Translations under genes and position numbers: made by a program | Notes under the pieces: generated by a model | What the model saw: only the letters and a program-made list of their open reading frames with translations | What the model was told of the DNA's origin: nothing | The model's database searches: none | Source of the DNA: Hofstenia miamia | Taxonomy: Eukaryota > Xenacoelomorpha > Acoela | Assembly (NCBI GenBank): GCA_004352715.1 | Contig: SCFE01000109.1 | Location: 1,213,679-1,277,678 of the forward strand | Direction of reading: 5' to 3' | Length of the DNA stretch: 64,000 nt | Shown here: piece after piece, positions 1-12,012 of the stretch | Layout of the letters: each line of letters starts with the position of its first letter | Numbering within the stretch: the stretch's first letter is position 1

Positions 1-32
<32 letters not shown>
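1..32. repeat. (AT)n microsatellite
   Basis: Pure AT dinucleotide run at the window edge. Similar runs occur at about 1941-1960, 12015-12102, 15653-15680, 16356-16377, 17471-17512 and 57595-57624, and at the edges of the gaps at 5030 and 6471. Confidence 0.95.
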
Positions 33-34
<2 letters not shown>

Positions 35-1446
35 CATAAATATATGTGAAAAAATTGAAACCTTGCAAAATTAAACTAAATATATGTTTCGAATTTATTT
101 TAGTCAGAGTTTTGCAATTTTGAAGGCATTAAGTTAGAAGTCAGCATAAGTCATGAGAAAACGCATGCGTCAGCAGAAGTATAGTAAAAAACGCATGCAA
201 GTGTGTATATATCATTAGGCTAGGATAAAGTCATTTTCAGGAATTACTTTAAAGTAGAGTTATTAAGTTGATACATATTGCCCCAAAAATCGTGTACTAT
301 TGCTGTGGCAGAGCTTCTTGAAGATATTAACAAGTTTTCTATGAAAATTTCGAATTTTGAAAAAGATTTGAAATCTCTCCATATCTAGTTTCATGTATTT
401 AGAATGTTTTGAGCCCATTGAAGCAACAATTTTGACGGTTTTTTGATATGTGCAAGGCACGCCTTGATGGGAGAAATCTAAAATTAAGCACAATTTTGAA
501 ATAGTACTTTCTTAAGTCGTGAAAAATCTCTTCAGCTCAATTGTAATTTATGATATTTAACGGTCAATGTCAAGGTGTCCAAAAATTCATGAGAAATTGT
601 TTTGAAAATTCACTTATCTGGTATATTATAATTTTTCACAAATCAAAAATTTTGCAAATCTTTTTTTATATAAAAGGATCTAGTAATAAAATAACAAAGT
701 GAGTTAAATTTGCAAGCATCTGCTCACTGATTATTTTTTACTAAAGTTGTTATTATGATGTTAGTGGTTGTTGTAACAACCAAAAGTATGAAACAACTAT
801 AAACAACGTAACAAAACCAAAATTGTTATCTGGAGAGCAATAAAAAATTTGGAAACCTGTTAAAAAATAATCGCCTTGCTTTATGATACCATACTCTTAA
901 AAAGAAACTTTTTGAAGCACATAATGATCATAGCTAATATATTTAACAACAATATCAAATTCCTTAATGAAATACAGTTATATTAATCGCTAGAGTCCTT
1001 CTTTATACTCGTTTACACTGAGAGGTTCAAGTCCTGCTCAATATTCGAAGCAAAACAAAAATAAATGTTCAAAAAATTACTTACTGTCAATCTACTGAAT
1101 AAAAAAAATATTTTATCTATTACAAAATATAAGTTAGGACATTTATGTAGATTGCTTTATTTATCCTACTTCATTTAATGAATTTTTACTTTTAGTTAAA
1201 TTGTAAATTTTAATTGCATTTTTTAATCTTTAATGTAGCTAGCTTATATTGTCAAGTTAACCCTTACAATGGGCTTTATTATTATTATGATTAAATAGAA
1301 TTTAGTGAGTAAATTTGTAGAGCGTGATTATTTCAGCAGCTAACTGAAATAGCATCGTTAAAAATGATTGGCTAAACACATTAGCTAATCGGTTTGATTT
1401 TGGCTAATATACTGCAAGAGAATTTGTAGTTACCCATTTTTGCATC
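33..1446. other. No gene recognised (AT-rich noncoding)
   Basis: Stops are frequent in all frames and no domain is recognisable. A 76-codon minus ORF at 263-493 has no recognisable protein character and is treated as chance. Confidence 0.6.
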
Positions 1447-1690
1447 ATGACCAGCTTAAATAGTACAGTTGAGGATGAAGTTTACTTCATTCTATCAAAC
1501 TATATCAACAGAATGAATCTAGGGCTCAGTATTCTTGGAGTCATATTAAATATTTTTGCATTTATTACCTGTTGGAAATTTGATAAAAAGTCGAAATCAT
1601 CATTTGTTGTGTTCATGGAAGTTCTTTCAGTATACGATGGGATGAACTGCGCAAATCTTGGCATAAGAACAGGTCTCTTACGTCCAATGG
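1447..1690 (+). CDS. GPCR-like first coding exon (N-terminus, TM1, start of TM2)
   Basis: An ATG opens a reading frame of about 81 codons before a possible splice donor (CCAATGG|GTTTGT) at 1691; an alternative donor is ACAG|GTCTCT at 1673. The peptide has an N-glycosylation site near its start (NST). A hydrophobic segment at about residues 25-45 contains LGVILN, matching the TM1 Asn pattern of rhodopsin-type receptors. After a short basic loop (KFDKKSKSS), a second hydrophobic stretch (VVFMEVLSVYDGM) looks like the start of TM2. This layout is typical of divergent invertebrate peptide-type GPCRs. No later exon with DRY or NPxxY was found in the window, so ligand and subfamily are unknown. It could be an exon of an intact gene or a stranded fragment. 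Confidence 0.45.
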
Positions 1691-1722
1691 GTTTGTATTT
1701 TGCACAGCATTTTATTTATTGA

Positions 1723-2130
1723 ATAAGTTATCTGTAAGCTTTGCAAATACAATTCTTTCCAATTTGTTTATAGTGGCTAAATTTTGATTTAATTCGGAAT
1801 TACAATCCTATTATTTAAGTGTGTATATTATATTTAATGGTGTATTTCTTCATTTAGATCTCATTGAAGATGAATTTCTTGTTGCAAAATTGCTTACTAT
1901 TTTTAGTCATTTTGGATAAATTTGATTATGCAACTGTTTAATATATATATATATATATATAAATAAGTATATTTGATAATTGTACGTTATGTTTGTCACG
2001 TAGTAAAAGCACATCCCTAAATATAGTGCCAATGCATTTTTATACAAAATATCGCCGTATCGGTATTTTTTGGCATTGTTAAAATATTTCGAGGACTATT
2101 TTTGCCTCCCCGCGCCAGGGAAACAGGAAG
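1723..2130. other. No gene recognised
   Basis: AT-rich sequence with a short (AT)n run near 1941-1960. No domain seen. Confidence 0.6.
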
Positions 2131-2132
2131 CA

Positions 2133-2478
2133 GGATTGGTGACTTTAGTTTAGGGTTTAGGTCTATGAAGCAATTAAAATTTAGGTTTTACATGTAAGGA
2201 ACATGGATTTGTGATTTCGGTTTAGGGCTTGGGTCTATAAAAATATTAATTTAGATTTAAGGGTTTAGGAAACGTGAATTTCTGACTTTGGTTTAAAGCT
2301 TTGGTCTATAAAAAAAGAATTTAAATCTTATATTATAAATATAGGTTTTACTTTAGGAAACATGAATTTGTGACGTTGGTTTAGAGTTTAGGTCTATAAG
2401 AAATAGGAATTTAGGCTTCTCTGACTTTGGTTTAGGGTTTTGGCGTATAAAAATAAGAATTTAGGTTAGGGTTATGAT
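2133..2478. repeat. Degenerate minisatellite with telomere-like TTTAGGGTTTAGG core
   Basis: About five imperfect tandem units of 55-90 bp. Each contains a version of 'TTTGTGACTTTGGTTTAGGG' followed by 'TTTAGGTCTATAAAAATA' and 'GAATTTAGGTT'. Unit starts are near 2132, 2199, 2270, 2357 and 2420. The TTTAGGG and TTAGG runs are embedded in longer units and are not pure telomeric repeats. Confidence 0.75.
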
Positions 2479-5029
2479 TAAAATTAGGTAAAGAATAGAT
2501 TCTGAAAAGTTAAGAATAATCTGGTGCATAGTGGCTATGTCTGGTGGAAGGAAGAACTATCCGGGAAATCCGGGAAAATGAAGAATTGACCGGGATTAGG
2601 ATTAGGGCTATGCCTAAGTATATGCTTTCAATGCAAACATTCCATGATCAATGAAAATAATGGTAGTGTGGGGGGGCAAGGGGGAAGGAAAAAGATCCTA
2701 CTTTTGGTTCGATTTGGGTAACCACCGGTACCTAGTGAAAATAGTCACATGCAACTGTAAAAAACGCTGTAAAGCAAAATTTTAATCAAAGAACATTTTT
2801 CATTTTTTAATAGATGATCTAACATTCATATAAATGGTATTTTCTTAATCTGTATTCCCAATGGTGATCTTCAGATGATGCATTTCAGCACCTATGAAAT
2901 AAAGACGTAATGCAAAATTTTGCTTATAAATAGCTTTCAAATACCTACCTTCGGCATCCATGCGTAACTTTGGCCGGACGACTTTGTTCATCCAAGCATA
3001 AATATCTCTTACTCTTATATTGTAGAAGAGCTCAAAAAGATATTTGAAGTAGTGATGTGAGGGTACAGTCTTTTAGTGCGGCACCCAAAAACTCATTATA
3101 CCGTACTCACCCGTACCCGAGAATATAATATTCTTTGCTGTCATTAAGCAACTAAAAATTTTCAACTCAATTCATATTCATTACTTGTTAATTTTTTTCA
3201 AAATTTTATTAATAATTTATGTTCTTGAAAAAATCTTTTTAATACTAAACTGCTCATTGCATCCATAGAGATACAATCAGTTTTATCCCTATTTTCAGAC
3301 AATGTTCTCCAAGCGTTAAGAAATTTGGAAATGCTTAAATTTTTGTACATCTATCTGTAAATGGGCTTCCTTGTTATGATGGAAATTTAATATTATTTTT
3401 TTCACCATAAGATTGAAATTTTGCAAAAAAAATTTCAAATTCTTTTCATACCTAGCGTTGATATAAACGTGCGGTCTAAAATTCATGCAGCAACAACTAG
3501 CTAATTTTGATTTCTGTGAATAGGCCCCTAAGTCATCGTGCATGATTTATTGATGAAAATGAAAGGAGTCGATTCCCTATCGACTGGTGTTTTTGGATTT
3601 GGAAGATATTTATTATTAATTAAGATAAATTTATGGAGACCATCACAAATTCTACAAAATTCCCGGATTGTTGAGGGTTAAAATGCACATTATGTGAAAT
3701 AAAAATCATACCACAAGTCGTATCCACAAATTTTTTATTAACAGTCATTTTTTACACTTGCTCAAGTTTAAAAAAAGTCTAGTTGCCTTCTGTTAGATTT
3801 TAACTAAAATGATCAATGTTAAGTGAAATTAATCACATTTCAACTATTTTCTCGCAGTTAGCAAATACTAACACCAACTATATTTTAACGGTAAAACTTA
3901 ATATTTTAAGAAATGCTATTTATTATTGGTTATTAGAATTTAACAACCTCCTTCTACATTTGACCTAATGAGTTTATGCTAAATTTCAACACTGAACAGG
4001 GTAATTAAGTAATTTATGCATGCAGAACTAAAAAAAGGATGCCGCGCAACAGGGAGCTTTTGAGCCTATGCTTTGAGGAATACCTATGGCATTATAATTG
4101 TACATATTAAACTCAGTAATTAATTCCTAATTAGATTAATAAGAGATTGCTATAGGTTTCATCTTCAGATATAAGGTAGAAGGGCCGTCAAATACTTGCA
4201 GTTAAAATTATGGCGTAATAGCCACTAGGGGCGCTAGAAGTATATATCTAAAAAATCTCGTTAAATAAATATTAATTGATGCGAAAAAGTTGACAAGTGA
4301 CACTTCATTTTAACGAATGTGTTGCAATATTCAATACAGGCTGTCTGATCACGTAAAATATTCAAAGCTTACCTTAATTATCTCTTCAAAAAAATTTCGA
4401 CACATTTATTATCACATGTCAATCATTTCGCATCCAGGTAATATTTATTTATCTATGGTACAGAGGAGGATCTATGTTTCTTCTTTTTCTAAACATTATC
4501 AGCATACTCATTTCATTGAAAAATTAAATATATTATTACTATTATGTATTACTAAACTTTCTTTGCCTATGCATATAAAAATGCAGACATTAATCATGGG
4601 GATGAGTAAAAATATCAAACTTAAATATAAAGTCAAATTTCTGTAGTGATTGCTTGCTACAAAAAGCTTTGAATTAAACACATTCAGTTTTAAAATGCAA
4701 GTAATCAACCAGATAGACGGGCCTAAAGAATAAGAAGAAAATCTCTACGAATGTATAGATGCTATTAATATACACTGATTAATCTGCAATTAAAAGTTGA
4801 TTGTTGGATTAGCTAAAAAAATTAATCTTGGTTACTTATAAATGAATGACGATATTTAAAACTAGAAAAACATGCTTAAACGCAATTTTTTGAGTGACCA
4901 CTACATATTTAAATTTTGTCCTTAGATTGACAAGTCATGTTTTCACACTAAAATGAAAAGAGGCGTCCATGTGGCGCTCAAGTTTTCAAACATTTTATTT
5001 TTGAAGCGATTTAATATATATATATATAT
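2479..5029. other. No gene recognised
   Basis: Mostly AT-rich noncoding sequence. The ORFs at 3316-3543 and 4317-4708 are low-complexity AT-rich frames without domain character. A short patch near 3060-3120 (GATGTGAGGGTACAG ... ACCCGTACCCGA) resembles hAT-type termini, but no partner end was found. Confidence 0.55.
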
Positions 5030-6029
5030 NNNNNNNNNNNNNNNNNNNNNNNNNNNNNNNNNNNNNNNNNNNNNNNNNNNNNNNNNNNNNNNNNNNNNNN
5101 NNNNNNNNNNNNNNNNNNNNNNNNNNNNNNNNNNNNNNNNNNNNNNNNNNNNNNNNNNNNNNNNNNNNNNNNNNNNNNNNNNNNNNNNNNNNNNNNNNNN
5201 NNNNNNNNNNNNNNNNNNNNNNNNNNNNNNNNNNNNNNNNNNNNNNNNNNNNNNNNNNNNNNNNNNNNNNNNNNNNNNNNNNNNNNNNNNNNNNNNNNNN
5301 NNNNNNNNNNNNNNNNNNNNNNNNNNNNNNNNNNNNNNNNNNNNNNNNNNNNNNNNNNNNNNNNNNNNNNNNNNNNNNNNNNNNNNNNNNNNNNNNNNNN
5401 NNNNNNNNNNNNNNNNNNNNNNNNNNNNNNNNNNNNNNNNNNNNNNNNNNNNNNNNNNNNNNNNNNNNNNNNNNNNNNNNNNNNNNNNNNNNNNNNNNNN
5501 NNNNNNNNNNNNNNNNNNNNNNNNNNNNNNNNNNNNNNNNNNNNNNNNNNNNNNNNNNNNNNNNNNNNNNNNNNNNNNNNNNNNNNNNNNNNNNNNNNNN
5601 NNNNNNNNNNNNNNNNNNNNNNNNNNNNNNNNNNNNNNNNNNNNNNNNNNNNNNNNNNNNNNNNNNNNNNNNNNNNNNNNNNNNNNNNNNNNNNNNNNNN
5701 NNNNNNNNNNNNNNNNNNNNNNNNNNNNNNNNNNNNNNNNNNNNNNNNNNNNNNNNNNNNNNNNNNNNNNNNNNNNNNNNNNNNNNNNNNNNNNNNNNNN
5801 NNNNNNNNNNNNNNNNNNNNNNNNNNNNNNNNNNNNNNNNNNNNNNNNNNNNNNNNNNNNNNNNNNNNNNNNNNNNNNNNNNNNNNNNNNNNNNNNNNNN
5901 NNNNNNNNNNNNNNNNNNNNNNNNNNNNNNNNNNNNNNNNNNNNNNNNNNNNNNNNNNNNNNNNNNNNNNNNNNNNNNNNNNNNNNNNNNNNNNNNNNNN
6001 NNNNNNNNNNNNNNNNNNNNNNNNNNNNN
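5030..6029. other. Assembly gap (1000 N)
   Basis: Exactly 1000 N, entered from an (AT)n run. The true length is probably unknown. The body of the Penelope-like element that resumes at 6030 should lie here. Confidence 0.98.
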
Positions 6030-6286
6030 ATAAATATCAATGTCATAAGTGTGAGCACTTATACATAGGAGAGACTAGAAGACATCTTCAAACCAGAATC
6101 CGAGAACATCTCTACGGTCATCTTCGCTCAGAAGTCTTCCTCCATCATCAAAGCCATGCCGCCACTTCATCTAATTTTTCAGTCATAATCTGTCATCCAT
6201 CTTCAAAGGTAGCCGAAGCAATTGCAATCAAAGAAATTCGCCCGTCACTTAACAATCAAGTCGAAATCAAACTTCACCTCTTCTAG
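6030..6286 (+). pseudogene. Penelope-like retroelement, C-terminal GIY-YIG endonuclease
   Basis: The frame from 6032 to the TAG at 6284-6286 encodes about 84 residues typical of the Penelope-element C-terminus. In order: a CxxC zinc-binding pair (CHKCEH), the YIG core (LYIGETRRHLQTRIREH, with the family's conserved Arg), a His-containing middle (LHHQSHA), and the conserved C-terminal helix EAIAIKEIRPSLN, which supplies the catalytic Glu and the terminal Asn. In this family the domain nicks target DNA for reverse transcription. The RT part is not visible and should lie in the preceding gap. The visible part has no stop or frameshift, so the copy may be fairly young; it is listed as a pseudogene because it is incomplete. 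Family assignment is confident; clade is not determined. Confidence 0.85.
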
Positions 6287-6371
6287 GTGGTCAATCATCC
6301 TGTCAATCATTCAATCAATCATTTCATAGCAGTATATATAAACTTTATTTTTAAATCGCTGTTTTTTCTTG

Positions 6372-6399
6372 CTGATGAAGGCTAATAATATAGCCGAAA
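6372..6399 (+). ncRNA. Hammerhead-ribozyme-like core 3' of the Penelope ORF
   Basis: CTGATGA (6372-6378) is followed by a 5-bp stem, GGCTA (6380-6384) pairing with TAGCC (6391-6395), and then GAAA (6396-6399). This is the conserved core order of a hammerhead ribozyme. Penelope-like elements are known to carry hammerhead motifs in their terminal repeats, and the position 86 bp after the ORF stop fits. Against it: an unpaired A (6379) sits before stem II, and I could not find a convincing stem I. The palindrome AGTACT just after GAAA could act as a tiny stem III. Confidence 0.35.
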
Positions 6400-6436
6400 G
6401 TACTAGAAATATAATTCGTCAACGTGTTCGTTTTTA

Positions 6437-6470
<34 letters not shown>

Positions 6471-6647
6471 NNNNNNNNNNNNNNNNNNNNNNNNNNNNNN
6501 NNNNNNNNNNNNNNNNNNNNNNNNNNNNNNNNNNNNNNNNNNNNNNNNNNNNNNNNNNNNNNNNNNNNNNNNNNNNNNNNNNNNNNNNNNNNNNNNNNNN
6601 NNNNNNNNNNNNNNNNNNNNNNNNNNNNNNNNNNNNNNNNNNNNNNN
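6471..6647. other. Assembly gap (177 N) inside (AT)n
   Basis: Both flanks are AT dinucleotide repeats, so the gap is probably an unresolved microsatellite. Confidence 0.98.
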
Positions 6648-6827
6648 TATATATATATATATAAGCTCTCTTGAATTTTTTGCTATATTGAAAAAATTTC
6701 AATTGTTTTTAATAAGTGATTATTTAAAGTGTATAAAAAATTTGTTACATTTTAAACATTAGATTGCAACAATTCTAATTTCATTAAATTTTAAAAATTG
6801 CTTAACCTCTGTGTATAGAAAAATTGT

Positions 6828-6993
6828 TTACAATTTTAACAATTGGTTGCAAATTAATTTTGTTTGCCAACAAAACCGAACATATTCCAATGACGTTAGA
6901 GATAGGCAACCTTGCATCGCCCGAACGGTCAAAGTCCACAATTACCACGCCAGATAAGCCCGCCAAGGTCATAAAGAAAAAGTGTAACGTACT
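6828..6993 (-). mobile_element. Relic terminal inverted repeat of a Polinton
   Basis: Read on the minus strand from 6993, this stretch starts AGTACGTTACACTT and then follows the outer TIR of the 42.6-53.4 kb Polinton in order: TGACCTTGGCGG, GTAATTGTGGACTTTG, TATCTCTAACGTCATTGGAA, then TTGTTGGCAAACA. It is diverged: the CRE-like palindrome is mutated to TAACGTCA and the DR1 site is damaged. The outer end abuts Gypsy RNase H sequence directly, so it appears to be an insertion into that Gypsy copy. The other end of this element was not found in the window. Confidence 0.6.
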
Positions 6994-6999
6994 AGCGCC

Positions 7000-8720
7000 C
7001 AAATCATACTTACGTTATGGATACATTTTTTGTGCAACATTTCTAGTGGCTTATGATCAGCCTGGAATATTAACTTGGTTCCATAGATATAGTTATAGAA
7101 CTTAGAGCAGCCAAAAACAATGGCCAGCAACTCTTTTTCAATTTGCGAATAATTCTATTCTGTTGGTGTTAATGCACGACCTGCGTATGCGCACGGCTGT
7201 TGTTCTTGTAACAATACTGCTACTAGTGAATAACTCGATAAATCGATTTGGATTGTGGACATAGATTTGCAGTCAAAATGTTGGAGCTGAAGTTAACCTT
7301 ATCTTAATTTCGTTGAATGCTTTTTTATGTTCCTTTTCCAACATCCAAGTAGCTGTGAATTTCATTGGGCTACGTAGTGGGGCTGTAAGTCTTGACATAT
7401 CTGGTATAAATGATCTCAAGAAATTCGCAATTCCCAAGAAACATTGTAATTCCTTTTTGGTCTATGATAAACACCATTTATTGAACTGATCTTCTTTTGT
7501 ATTGTATGTTGTGTTTGTTAAACTTAATATTTTATTGTCGTGCTTTCTCTAGAACATTCTGAACTATAACGTCATGATTAGTCTTTGCATTGGTTGCAAT
7601 GCAAATGTGATCGTGAATCACAATAATGATTGAGATATTTCCAATACATTATCTACCATCTGCTGAGATTTGGCGAATCAGAACTTAACCCATTTGGCAG
7701 ACGTTTCCACCGGTAGCGCCCAAATGGAGTGTTGAAAGTACATAGGTAAGATTACTTTTCCATTAGCTCTATATGCCAGAACGCGTTTGACAAATCAATT
7801 ATTGTAAATGTGGTTTTCCCATTGAAGAATGAACGTAGTTGCGATTGGCATGGAGGATAATGTGGCTCTTGAATGACATAGTTGTTTAGCTGTTTTGCAT
7901 CCATAGTTAAACGAATGTTTCCACTTTTCTTTTCAGCGATTACCAAGCTATTAACCAATTCTGCACACTCATTAACTGGTGCAATAATATCCCCCAGATA
8001 AGCTCTTCTAGCTTATGTTTCAGTTTTTCCAATAGCGTCCTTTAACTGGTATTATATTTCCTCCATAGACTGATAATCGAGCTTGTGATTTTTTAATGAG
8101 GCTCTTTGACAATGCAAGAGACAAGAAACCGTTGTAAGAAAGACCGTTACACTGCGCTCCAGAATCCACTTTCATTTTAGGGCTTGATTATTTATGATGG
8201 CTATTGTCTTGAGCAGCATCTACACGTTTTCTCCGAAGATGGGCTCGACACATCTTTGAGAAATGGTTTGGTCCCTTACATTTATTGCAAAGTTTCCCAT
8301 AAGCTGGATATTGTCTTCTCTTCTGAATGATTCCACATTGTCTGCAATTAATTTGTTAGAGCTCAGCAAACTTGGTGTTTCTGGTATCTGACATCTCATA
8401 TCTCTGGGCAAATGTCGGTATATAATTCCAGTTCCTTCTTGAATTATGTTTGTGATTGATAATCCTGCACAATGGGGTGAATCGATGTTATTTGTTCACA
8501 TGCTTCCTCAGAACATTTGCATATACTTATTATTCTAGTTAAGTCGAAGTTTGGTTCTCTCAACAATCGCTCCTGTAGAGCTTCATCATTTTGTCACGGA
8601 TTAGTGAGTCACAAAGATTCTCAAATTTGCAGTTACGTGCCCTCTTTCTTAGAAGATTAACAAATTAAGTGATTTTTCTTCCTTGTCTCTTCTGACTAAA
8701 GAACATGAGCCTTTCAAATG
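7000..8720 (-). pseudogene. Decayed Ty3/Gypsy retrotransposon (gag-pol, minus strand)
   Basis: Reading from 8720 downwards, several frames with stops and frameshifts give a Gypsy order. A gag-like segment (NCKFENLCDSLIRD, about 8640-8590) comes first. Next is a zinc-knuckle region with CNKCKGPNHFSKMC (about 8290-8250), then a retropepsin active site (VDSGAQCNGLS, about 8175-8140). The RT follows (KKSGNIRLTMDAKQLN; FTIIDLSNAFWHIEL; NTPFGRYRW, about 7960-7700). RNase H comes last (LTAPLRSPMKF; KELLAIVFGCSKFY; FQADHKPLEMLHKK, about 7430-7010). No LTR was identified. The 3' side stops at about 6994, where a Polinton TIR relic begins. The element cannot encode working enzymes. Confidence 0.85.
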
Positions 8721-8729
8721 TTTCATTTA

Positions 8730-9224
8730 CCGATCTTGCAAAGTAAGATTAATACTTTTGAATTACATCATGGAATTTGGAATTGTCTTCAACTGCACTC
8801 CAAGACAAATGTTGGTAAATGTCATTGGCATGACATCCCATCGTTAGTTGAAGGAGCGAGCAATCTACATCAAGTGACAAAGGTTTTAAAGAATAGAACG
8901 CTATCACCATGTTGTATTAAAAGTAATAAGAATTCTGTTAGTTTATTAAAATGAGCCTAAAATATATATACACGATAATGACAAGTAGCACCATCATAAG
9001 TGCGTCCTCACATAGAGATTATACCTTATTTCAACGGCATGTCTTCAGGGCAAGTACACAATGTCTTACATATATAAATAGATATTATTTTATTCTATTC
9101 TATTTCTTTTTAAGTGAAAGCAAAGATAATTATGACAAATTTTATAAGCGCTATACGTGATAGCCCATAAGAACAAGCGGTGATAAGTGAAAATTCAACA
9201 AACGCAACTGACGATAAGCGAACA
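8730..9224. other. No gene recognised
   Basis: The first part may still be diverged gag of the adjacent Gypsy relic. The rest is AT-rich with no domain. Confidence 0.5.
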
Positions 9225-9230
9225 TTTATT
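9225..9230 (-). promoter_or_regulatory. Polyadenylation signal AATAAA (minus strand)
   Basis: AATAAA on the minus strand begins about 14 nt past the TAA of the candidate terminal exon ending at 9245, as expected for a 3' end. Confidence 0.4.
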
Positions 9231-9244
9231 AAATGATCATTTCA

Positions 9245-9415
9245 TTATGGTGTGGAACATGCAAGAACATGATTTCCAAGCACAACTTCCATCTGACTTG
9301 CTATAGGAATTATAATTTTTTCAACATTTTTTTCAATTTTCAAATCACTGAGCAGTTCTTTTGTCTGCTTCATTTTAGATGAAGATGTAGCAACATGTAC
9401 TTCCGAAATATTAAT
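9245..9415 (-). CDS. Candidate terminal exon of an unidentified minus-strand gene
   Basis: A good acceptor (CTTACATTTCAG) precedes 9415. The exon starts in phase 0 and runs 56 codons to TAA at 9247-9245, with AATAAA just after. The peptide starts INISEVHVATSSSKMK and continues with a charged helical stretch (KELLSDLKIEKNVEK) and a hydrophobic end (IIIPIASQMEVVLGNH). I do not recognise the protein. The phase matches the donor of the exon at 12270-12469, which supports both belonging to one gene, but the 2.85-kb intron is inferred. Confidence 0.4.
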   Translation of the reverse strand: MNISEVHVATSSSKMKQTKELLSDLKIEKNVEKIIIPIASQMEVVLGNHVLACSTP

Positions 9416-9430
9416 CTGAAATGTAAGCAT

Positions 9431-12012
9431 ATTGGCAAATAATGTAATTTCATAGTTAGTAAATTATGTTAGGCTGTTTACGATACTTTATGTGGATGGC
9501 ATTTTTAGTTTGAATTTTTTAGCCTTGGATATTTACCAATGGTCTGTGGTATTATTTTAGTGCAATAATTTTATTTTAATTTTTGTAGTGTCTATAATCT
9601 TTCTCTTTTGACTGTTTTTGCATTAGAAAAGCTCGTAGTCATTTGAATTGTAAAACGCGTGAGAATTGCAAATCACGGAAGCAGGTATTGCATAATGCTA
9701 TTAATTTGTGATCAGCGCAAGCCCGTAGCCAGCCTCTTTACTTAAGAGATGCTATTTTATCAATACAAAATGTTAAATGATGCCATATGGGGAAAATGGG
9801 CTAAGAAATTATGAGTCACAAAAGGCATTGCATAGGACAGCACAACCACTCATAATATGTGCATAGTCAATATTCCTGCGTATGTTTGTTTTAAAAAAAG
9901 CAAAAATTGAACAGATTTTGAATTAATGTTAAGCGTTACTAAAATTTGAAAATTTCTTAACAATTCTATAAATGCAAACAAATAGGTGGAAATTAAGAAA
10001 CTTCAAATAAGTAAATGAATTATTGAATGTTTTTAAATCATTCTATTAAAGTTTGGATAATTGGAATTTTACTTATTTAAACTCTGTAGCTGCAAATCCT
10101 TCCAAAAAATTTATTTTATAAACAATTTTCAAACTACTTTAATCTAGGAATGTATTAATCCTACTGCTAATATTTTACTTTATAAATTCACACTAATTAT
10201 ATTGTATGCGTGAATTAGGGCTATGATGAAGCACTCAGTGCAATGGGATTTACTGACGCCAGTTTCATTGAACTAGAACCTGGGAATAATTTTTCAATGG
10301 GAATGGGACTTACATGAGATTGCAACCATAAATAAGAAAACTAGGACCACGGATTTCAGACTACTACTCACAATATTTGCCAAAATAGAATTTATGCCGT
10401 GTGACCATGGCAACAGGAAATTTCATGAGACTGGGATCAATACAATTCTGGCCTTGAAACCTTAATATGAATATAGGAAATGAAAAGTCTTACACTTCTA
10501 AGAATATTGAGTCTTGAAGAACAAAGTTTATATACATTTTTTGCAACTTATTTTATGTGATAGTAATCTGCTCAATTAATGTGTGCATTATCATGCACTG
10601 TTATTAAAAAATTTTGTTGAATTTTGCTCATTATTGTGACCTGAATCATTTAGTTTATAGTGCAATTTTCAACTATTTTAATTGTCCAGTTTCAACAATA
10701 GCACTGTACATGTACATATTTACAGATTTCTATTGAAATATGTAAGCTAGTAATCGAATGCTACTATAGAAAAATTAAGAAAAAATCAACATGCGAATAT
10801 AATTTTACAAGTGTTTTTAAGTTGTTGTCGAGACTACATATATCACAGAATTAAAGAAGTTATATTATTAAATGAAACGTGCAATTTAAAACTGTTTACT
10901 AGATACTAAAAATATTGCAAGCTAAGCTGCTTTATCAATACTTTGTTTCCGTTTTCAAGTTCTAGGGGATGCTAATTTCACTTAGAAAACATTTCAGGGG
11001 ATGCTTAGCATGCCTTTGGCTCCAGGCCTGAATCAGCACAATGCTGGCATTCGTTTATTACAACGTTTCAGTTCGTTGATTGCACGTATTAATTTTTTTA
11101 GATTTGTATTGTAGGAATGGTTTGTATTTACTTTTACATTTATACGAATAAAGCTTTAATCTTTTTGGGAACCACACTACGGTTACGGTTAGTAGTTAAC
11201 AATTGACAATGTAGCATATCAACTTCTTTTATATGTATCAAATTTGAGCATCGAATGTACTATAGCAAAAAGGCTTGTATGTATTTGCATGTACTATATA
11301 TCTATATCTATTACATATGAGCCGAGCTTCTAACTAGCTGAGCCGAGCTTAAACCCAGCATTCAATATACAGTGAGCCGTTCCTATAATTGTATTTAAGA
11401 AATGTTTAAATAGTAGGAAGAGCTATGTAAAAATTCTTTGAGGTCAATATTTTCAAAAAATATCGAGCTTGAAAGATTTTATGCGGTGAACTTAGCCGAA
11501 CCGACCCGAGCTTTGACATTTCCGCTCGTTGACAAGTCTGCATAGGCGCTGAGCTTATGAGATTGAAATTATTTAAGGACTTCAGTGGTTTTCTTCTTGA
11601 GACTTCATCTCGCAGTCAACATGAACTTTGTTTCGCCAGCGTCCATATTCTTTAGTTGCAGAGATGAGGCCAACAGTTATCTAAGTACTTTTTAGTTAGG
11701 TATTTTACATTATATTAATAGGTCTCCGCGTCTCCCTGCTATTATTGACTTACCTAAGTCAATCCTGTTGGAATCATTAATAATCACTTGTATTATTAAT
11801 TAAATAGAGTCAAAATGAATTTCGATTTTTCAGCATGGTTGAACATTTAAATAAGTAGTAATTCCTTATTACATATATTTTTGCGCATGTCAATAAATAT
11901 ATTTAAACATTAAGTGTAGTTAATTGTAAATTGAATATTCCCACAAAATTTTTATCGGAAGCTAATTAATAAATCGAAACCGGTAAAATATGAAGCTCAG
12001 CTCTATTGTTTT

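Noticed and set aside
1015-1050. tRNA-like T-loop string GGTTCAAGTCCTGC near 1023
   Set aside because: No matching D-arm/A-box or acceptor stem at the right distance. At best a SINE remnant.
4943-6068. Long open frames across N gaps (also at 6369-6762, 46381-47584, 49097-50282 and 50736-50984)
   Set aside because: They are open only because N runs contain no stops.
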